The translations under genes were made by a program, and so were the position numbers. This document shows positions 5,272 to 8,135 of a DNA stretch of 8,135 bases, in pieces. The notes under the pieces are model-generated. The model was not told the DNA's origin. It was given only the letters and a program-made list of their open reading frames with translations, and searched no databases. Within the stretch, counting starts at the first letter, position 1; every line of letters starts with the position of its first letter. The DNA is from Actinomycetota bacterium (lineage in GTDB: Bacteria > Actinomycetota > Thermoleophilia > Solirubrobacterales > Solirubrobacteraceae): assembly GCA_005788585.1 (NCBI GenBank), contig SYBY01000037.1, positions 1 through 8,135 on the forward strand. The letters run 5' to 3'.

Positions 5272-6048
5272 CTACTTCTCGTCGCGCAGGCGGGCGATGA
5301 TCCCCGCCCGTCCGTGCTCCTGGAGATCGCCGTAGAGCGTCTTGATCTCGGCGAAGATCTCCTCCGCGGCCGCCTGGGACTGCTCGCGGGTCGGGTCCAG
5401 CACCCGGGGGAAGCGCAGCGGCTCGCCGTAGAGCACCGTCACCTGGGGGAACTGCCCGCGCTTCCAGTTGCGGACCTTCGCCGAGCCGAAGATCGCGGTC
5501 GGGACCACGGGCGCGCCGGACTCGAGCGCCAGGCGGCCGATCCCGGGCTTCGGCTTCTCCGCCAGGTCACCGGTGCGCGAGCGGCCGCCCTCGCAGTACA
5601 TGCACAGCGTCGACTCACGCTCGAGCACGGTGTGCGCGGTGATGAACGCGTCGTCGTCTCGCGCGCCGCGGCGGACCGGGAACACGCCGCCATGGGAGTA
5701 GACGAACTGCAGGGGCCGCGCGAAGAGCTGGGACTTCGCCATGAACTGCACCTTGCGCCGGACGCCCGCGCCCGCGAAGAAGTGGTCCATGAACGAGAAG
5801 TGGTTCGGCGCGATGATCACCGGACCGCTCTGCGGGACGAGCTCCGAGCGCAGCACCTTCAGCCGGAAGAACGTGTAGCTGTAGAGCGTGACGGCGACGC
5901 GGACGATCTCGTACATCGCGTCCGGAGACTTCGTGCGCGTCCTGGTGTGGAATCGGTCGAAGTACTCCTTGGGACGCGGGTCGAGGTAGACCTGCTCCTT
6001 CATCTTCACCAGCTTCTCGGCCGGCCCTGGCGCCTGCGGTGCGGACAT
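5272..6048 (-). CDS. lysophospholipid/glycerol-phosphate acyltransferase (PlsC-like)
   Basis: The 258-residue product is a PlsC-type acyltransferase, which transfers a fatty acyl group to lysophosphatidate or a related glycerophospholipid at the membrane. The four family motifs are present in order: NHFSFMD (82-88, the HxxxxD catalytic pair His83/Asp88), GGVFPVRRG (120-128), YCEGGRSRTG (151-160, the EGTRS phosphate-binding block) and VVPTAI (181-186). A hydrophobic, aromatic stretch at about 46-66 is probably the membrane-associating segment; no full multi-pass membrane domain is seen. It begins 23 bases after the glpK stop on the same strand and is probably co-transcribed with it. The ATG at 6048 has no clear Shine-Dalgarno; another ATG at 6061 is out of frame. 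Length is normal for the family. The exact acceptor is not determined. Confidence 0.9.
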   Translation of the reverse strand: MSAPQAPGPAEKLVKMKEQVYLDPRPKEYFDRFHTRTRTKSPDAMYEIVRVAVTLYSYTFFRLKVLRSELVPQSGPVIIAPNHFSFMDHFFAGAGVRRKVQFMAKSQLFARPLQFVYSHGGVFPVRRGARDDDAFITAHTVLERESTLCMYCEGGRSRTGDLAEKPKPGIGRLALESGAPVVPTAIFGSAKVRNWKRGQFPQVTVLYGEPLRFPRVLDPTREQSQAAAEEIFAEIKTLYGDLQEHGRAGIIARLRDEK

Positions 6049-6071
6049 CGCGCCGGATCATGGCAGGCCGT

Positions 6072-7544
6072 TCAGCCGCGCGCGCGGTCGACCGCCCGGT
6101 GCCATCCGGCGAGGAGCTCCTCGCGGGCATCGTCGCCCATGCGCGGCTCGTACCGCGCCTCCTCGCGCCACCCGCGCGTGACGTCGGATTGCGTCCACAG
6201 CCCGCAGCCGACACCGGCCAGGCGCGCTGCCCCGAGGGCGGTGGTCTCGTGGATGTGCGGCACGACGACCGGGACGCCGAGCACGTCGGCCTGGAACTGC
6301 ATGAGCCACCGGTTGACCGTCGCGCCGCCGTCGACGCGCAGCTCCGCCAGCCGCGGCGCACCCGACGTCTCCATCGCCCGCACCGCGTCGACGGCCTGGT
6401 AGGCGATCGCCTCGAGCGTCGCGCGGGCCAGGTGGGCCCGGCTGGCGCCGCGCGTGAGGCCCACGATGGTCCCGCGCGCGTACGGATCCCAGTGCGGCGA
6501 CCCCAGCCCGGTGAGCGCGGGGACGAAGTACACGCCGTCGTTGCCGTCGAGCGAGGCGGCAAGCGGCTCGGTCTCGGCCGCGACCTCGATGAGGCCGAGC
6601 CCGTCACGCAGCCACTGGACCGCGGCGCCCGTCACGAAGATCGACGCCTCCAGCGCGTACTGCGTGCGCTGGCCGATGCGCCACGCCACGGTCGACAACA
6701 GCCCCTCGGCGACCGGCGGCGGGGTGTCGCCGGTGTTCATCAGGACGAACGAGCCCGTGCCGTACGTGTTCTTGCCCAGGCCGGGGTCCAGGCACGCCTG
6801 TCCGTACAGCGCGGCCTGCTGGTCCCCGGCCACACCGCTGATGGGCACCCCGCCGAACCCCGGCAGCACGTCGTCGCGCACCCGGCCGAGCTCGCCGATC
6901 GACGGCACGATCGCCGGCAGCGCCGCGCGCGGGATGTCCCCCAGCAGCGCCAGGAGCTCGTCGTCCCAGTCGCCGCTCCGCAGGTCCGCGAGCAGGGTGC
7001 GCGACGCGTTGCTCGCGTCGGTCACGTGCTCGCCAGTCAGGGTCCAGATCAGCCAGCTGTCGACCGTGCCGAACTTCGCCCGGCCCGCGGCGGCGCGCTC
7101 GCGCAGCCCGTCGACGTGCTCGAGCAGCCACGCGATCTTCGTCCCTGAGAAGTACGGGTCGAGCACCAGCCCGGTGCGCTCGCGCACGAGCGGCTCGTGG
7201 CCGGCCTCCCGCAGCTCGTCACAGCGCGCGGCGGTCCGGCGGTCCTGCCAGACCAGCGCGCGGTACAGCGGCACGCCGGTGTCCGGGTCCCAGACGCAGA
7301 CCGTCTCGCGCTGGTTGGTGATCCCGATCGCCTGCAGGCCGCCCTCCGGCACGCCGGCATCGTCGAGCGCCTCGAGCGCGACGTCGCGCGTGACCTCCCA
7401 GAGCTCGCGGGCGTCGTGCTCCACCCAGCCGGGCTGAGGGAAGTGCTGGCGGAACTCGCGGTAGGCCCGCCCGGCGAGCTCGCCGTCGCCGTCGAAGACG
7501 AGGCAGGTCGAGCCGGTCGTGCCCTGATCGATGGCCAGGATCAT
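6072..7544 (-). CDS. glpK: glycerol kinase
   Basis: The 490-residue product is an FGGY-family glycerol kinase, making sn-glycerol-3-phosphate from glycerol and ATP in the cytoplasm. It has DQGTTGST (6-13, phosphate loop 1), ITNQRET (75-81, where Arg79/Glu80 match the glycerol-binding pair), LVWQDRRT (97-104), DPYFSGTK (129-136), [10 protein letters not shown] (237-246, with Asp241 as the likely catalytic base), NTYGTGSF (259-266), [15 protein letters not shown] (344-358), VDGGATVN (404-411) and HETTALGAA (432-440). Length and motif order are complete. The ATG at 7544 directly starts [10 protein letters not shown], the normal family N-terminus. It has no Shine-Dalgarno but a TAGGCT box 9 bases upstream. 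The acyltransferase gene follows, which fits a role in lipid synthesis. No glpF, glpD or glp regulator is visible here. Confidence 0.97.
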   Translation of the reverse strand: MILAIDQGTTGSTCLVFDGDGELAGRAYREFRQHFPQPGWVEHDARELWEVTRDVALEALDDAGVPEGGLQAIGITNQRETVCVWDPDTGVPLYRALVWQDRRTAARCDELREAGHEPLVRERTGLVLDPYFSGTKIAWLLEHVDGLRERAAAGRAKFGTVDSWLIWTLTGEHVTDASNASRTLLADLRSGDWDDELLALLGDIPRAALPAIVPSIGELGRVRDDVLPGFGGVPISGVAGDQQAALYGQACLDPGLGKNTYGTGSFVLMNTGDTPPPVAEGLLSTVAWRIGQRTQYALEASIFVTGAAVQWLRDGLGLIEVAAETEPLAASLDGNDGVYFVPALTGLGSPHWDPYARGTIVGLTRGASRAHLARATLEAIAYQAVDAVRAMETSGAPRLAELRVDGGATVNRWLMQFQADVLGVPVVVPHIHETTALGAARLAGVGCGLWTQSDVTRGWREEARYEPRMGDDAREELLAGWHRAVDRARG

Positions 7545-7553
7545 CGCCGCGGC

Positions 7554-7559
7554 AGCCTA
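7554..7559 (-). promoter_or_regulatory. candidate -10 box (TAGGCT) for glpK
   Basis: On the minus strand TAGGCT fits TAnnnT and ends 9 bases before the glpK ATG. A weak TGCGAC lies 18 bases upstream of it and could serve as -35. If used, the transcript would be nearly leaderless and the hairpins at 7606-7665 would be upstream DNA rather than leader RNA. Confidence 0.3.
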
Positions 7560-7605
7560 CGGGGCGCAGCGGGCGGGTCGCACCGCTTGAGGGCTCGGGA
7601 GGAGA

Positions 7606-7665
7606 CCGGAGCCGGCCCCGAGGCGAGTCTGTCCCGTACTCGCCCCGAGGTCCCCTCGGCTCCGG
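7606..7665. repeat. long two-part inverted repeat upstream of glpK
   Basis: An outer stem pairs CCGGAGCCG (7606-7614) with CGGCTCCGG (7657-7665), and an inner stem pairs GGCGAGT (7622-7628) with ACTCGCC (7638-7644) around a 9-base loop. Both are perfect. A competing small hairpin, CCGAGG (7645-7650) with CCTCGG (7654-7659), shares bases with the outer stem. CCCCGAGG occurs twice (7616-7623 and 7643-7650). It may be an operator, a terminator or the leader of a transcript through glpK. Confidence 0.5.
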
Positions 7666-7732
7666 CCTACCTCACCGAATAGGTGGTGTCACACGCGGGA
7701 GACTGCGCGCCGGCCCGAAGGCCTCCACCCGT

Positions 7733-7770
7733 TGCCACCGCAGCACTGGGTCAGGGCACTGCGGTGGGCA
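7733..7770. repeat. 11-bp hairpin with one bulge in the intergenic region
   Basis: TGCCACCGCAG (7733-7743) pairs with CTGCGGTGGGCA (7759-7770), leaving one unpaired G, around a 15-base loop. There is no T-run on either side. I cannot match it to a known RNA family. Confidence 0.4.
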
Positions 7771-7815
7771 CGTTCCAGTCCCAGGCACCGGGTGGGATCG
7801 TCGCAGGAGGAGACG

Positions 7816-7998
7816 GTGTGTCCCCGGTGCTTGGTCTCGCTGGATCGCATGGCACAAAGGTACGGCGGGCGTGCCAGATCACCCATAGACAGACGGTCGG
7901 AGATTGCCGACCGGGACCCGTACAGGCGGTCGGTCCAGGATGCGGTTCGGCGCGAAATGCCTGCTCAGCCGGGGGGTCCCGTCCCCACCTCCGCCTAA
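7816..7998 (+). CDS. possible 60-residue protein with N-terminal CPRC, unknown function
   Basis: A GTG at 7816 follows a perfect AGGAGG (7805-7810) with a 5-base spacer, the strongest ribosome site in the window, and runs 60 codons to TAA at 7996-7998. The product begins MCPRC, a possible single metal-binding knuckle, and continues as a very Arg-rich chain with a likely helix DRDPYRRSVQDAVRREMP. I recognise no family. Against it: about 16 of 60 third positions are A or T, far more than in the neighbouring genes, and one knuckle alone would need a partner to bind zinc. It would end 39 bases before the biotinyl carrier GTG. It could be a small real gene or a chance frame. Confidence 0.35.
   Translation: MCPRCLVSLDRMAQRYGGRARSPIDRRSEIADRDPYRRSVQDAVRREMPAQPGGPVPTSA
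7894..7913. repeat. 7-bp hairpin with a nearby direct repeat of one arm
   Basis: CGGTCGG (7894-7900) and CCGACCG (7907-7913) are exact reverse complements around the loop AGATTG. CGGTCGG occurs again at 7927-7933, so the middle arm could pair with either copy. It lies about 125 bases upstream of the biotinyl carrier start. Confidence 0.35.
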
Positions 7999-8025
7999 GC
8001 TGCCGCGAACTCGGGACCATCGTGT

Positions 8026-8031
8026 GAGGAG
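8026..8031 (+). promoter_or_regulatory. ribosome binding site of the biotinyl carrier gene
   Basis: GAGGAG followed by a 6-base spacer decides the GTG at 8038 as start. It stands out because most other starts here have no Shine-Dalgarno. A possible -10, TAAGCT at 7996-8001, lies further upstream and would give a leader of about 30 bases. Confidence 0.7.
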
Positions 8032-8037
8032 ACAGGC

Positions 8038-8135
8038 GTGCCGGAGATCGAAGCCCACATCACGGGCACGGTGTGGAAGATCGAGTGCCAGGTCGGTGGC
8101 ACCGTCAGCGAGGGCGACACGGTCGTGATCCTCGA
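8038..8135 (+). CDS. biotin/lipoyl-attachment carrier protein (BCCP-like), N-terminal part
   Basis: The first 32 codons are visible and the gene runs off the window. The product starts MPEIEAHITGTVWKIECQVGG-TVSEGDTVVIL. This is the N-terminal half of a biotinyl domain as found in the small stand-alone biotin carrier proteins of actinobacteria: the HITGTVWKI strand, the G-x-x-V-x-x-GD turn (Gly26-Asp27) and VVIL, which normally leads directly to the ESMKM biotinylation loop. That lysine would lie just past the window edge, so it cannot be checked here. The family carries biotin, and the carboxyl group on it, for acyl-CoA carboxylases. The GTG start is set by a good Shine-Dalgarno. Confidence 0.87.
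   Translation, partial: MPEIEAHITGTVWKIECQVGGTVSEGDTVVIL

Larger units (their letters stand above)
7545..8037. other. about 490-bp region between glpK and the biotinyl carrier gene
   Basis: Its flanking genes diverge, so promoters for both should lie here. I recognise no protein family, tRNA or known structured RNA in it. It contains a large inverted repeat (7606-7665), a bulged 11-bp hairpin (7733-7770), a 7-bp hairpin (7894-7913) and one possible small ORF (7816-7998). From about 7680 on it is less GC-biased at third positions than the genes around it, and open frames on both strands look unlike conserved proteins. Confidence 0.6.

Noticed and set aside
4438..6402. 654-codon open frame on the plus strand
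   Set aside because: It runs antisense through the well-supported VOC, acyltransferase and glpK genes and resembles no protein; long shadow frames are expected at this GC content.
7741..7790. Segment faintly like a tRNA T-arm or cobalamin box (GTTCCAGTCC, GCACTG)
   Set aside because: The T-stem does not pair, there is no acceptor or anticodon arm, and the other conserved riboswitch elements are missing.
7672..8020. Several overlapping minus-strand frames of 60-90 codons
   Set aside because: No recognisable family, no ribosome site, and they overlap each other in different frames.

Overview
The window reads as chromosomal DNA of a very GC-rich actinobacterium. The secreted acidic repeat protein with paired-cysteine caps, the small biotinyl-carrier protein, and starts that mostly lack a Shine-Dalgarno would suit the Thermoleophilia/Solirubrobacterales. 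That placement is inference from gene style, not from a marker gene. There are no tRNA or rRNA genes, insertion sequences, CRISPR arrays or phage genes.

Layout, left to right. (1) Plus strand, 1-1540: the 3' end of an SDR oxidoreductase; then a flavin-reductase-family protein and a GNAT acetyltransferase that overlap by 4 bases (ATGA). A cluster of dyad symmetries sits between the SDR and the flavin reductase, including a 13-bp perfect inverted repeat that spans the flavin reductase start codon. (2) Minus strand, about 2040-1483: a shortened SDR-like protein without the SDR catalytic and cofactor motifs. It overlaps the GNAT gene tail-to-tail by 58 bp; a perfect 11-bp stem-loop lies in the overlap and gives both proteins the same C-terminal residues. 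(3) Plus strand, 2113-4401: a Sec-exported protein with a probable seven-bladed beta-propeller followed by two RTX calcium-binding repeat blocks, each closed by a two-cysteine cap. (4) Minus strand, 7544-4402: glycerol kinase (glpK), a PlsC-type acyltransferase, and a two-domain VOC (CatE-like) dioxygenase/glyoxalase-fold protein. (5) 7545-8037: about 490 bp with several inverted repeats and one possible 60-codon ORF with a perfect AGGAGG. (6) Plus strand from 8038: the start of a biotin/lipoyl-attachment carrier protein, cut by the window edge.

The clearest functional link is glpK-plsC: glycerol kinase makes glycerol-3-phosphate, and the acyltransferase family next door uses glycerol-3-phosphate or lysophosphatidate to build phospholipid. 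The other genes look like loosely grouped housekeeping or accessory genes rather than one pathway. I see no large undescribed system. The observations most worth a second look are the inverted repeat over the flavin reductase start, the palindrome that codes for two protein tails, the capped double-RTX architecture, and a recurring TAnnnT box 6-9 nt upstream of start codons that suggests leaderless transcription.
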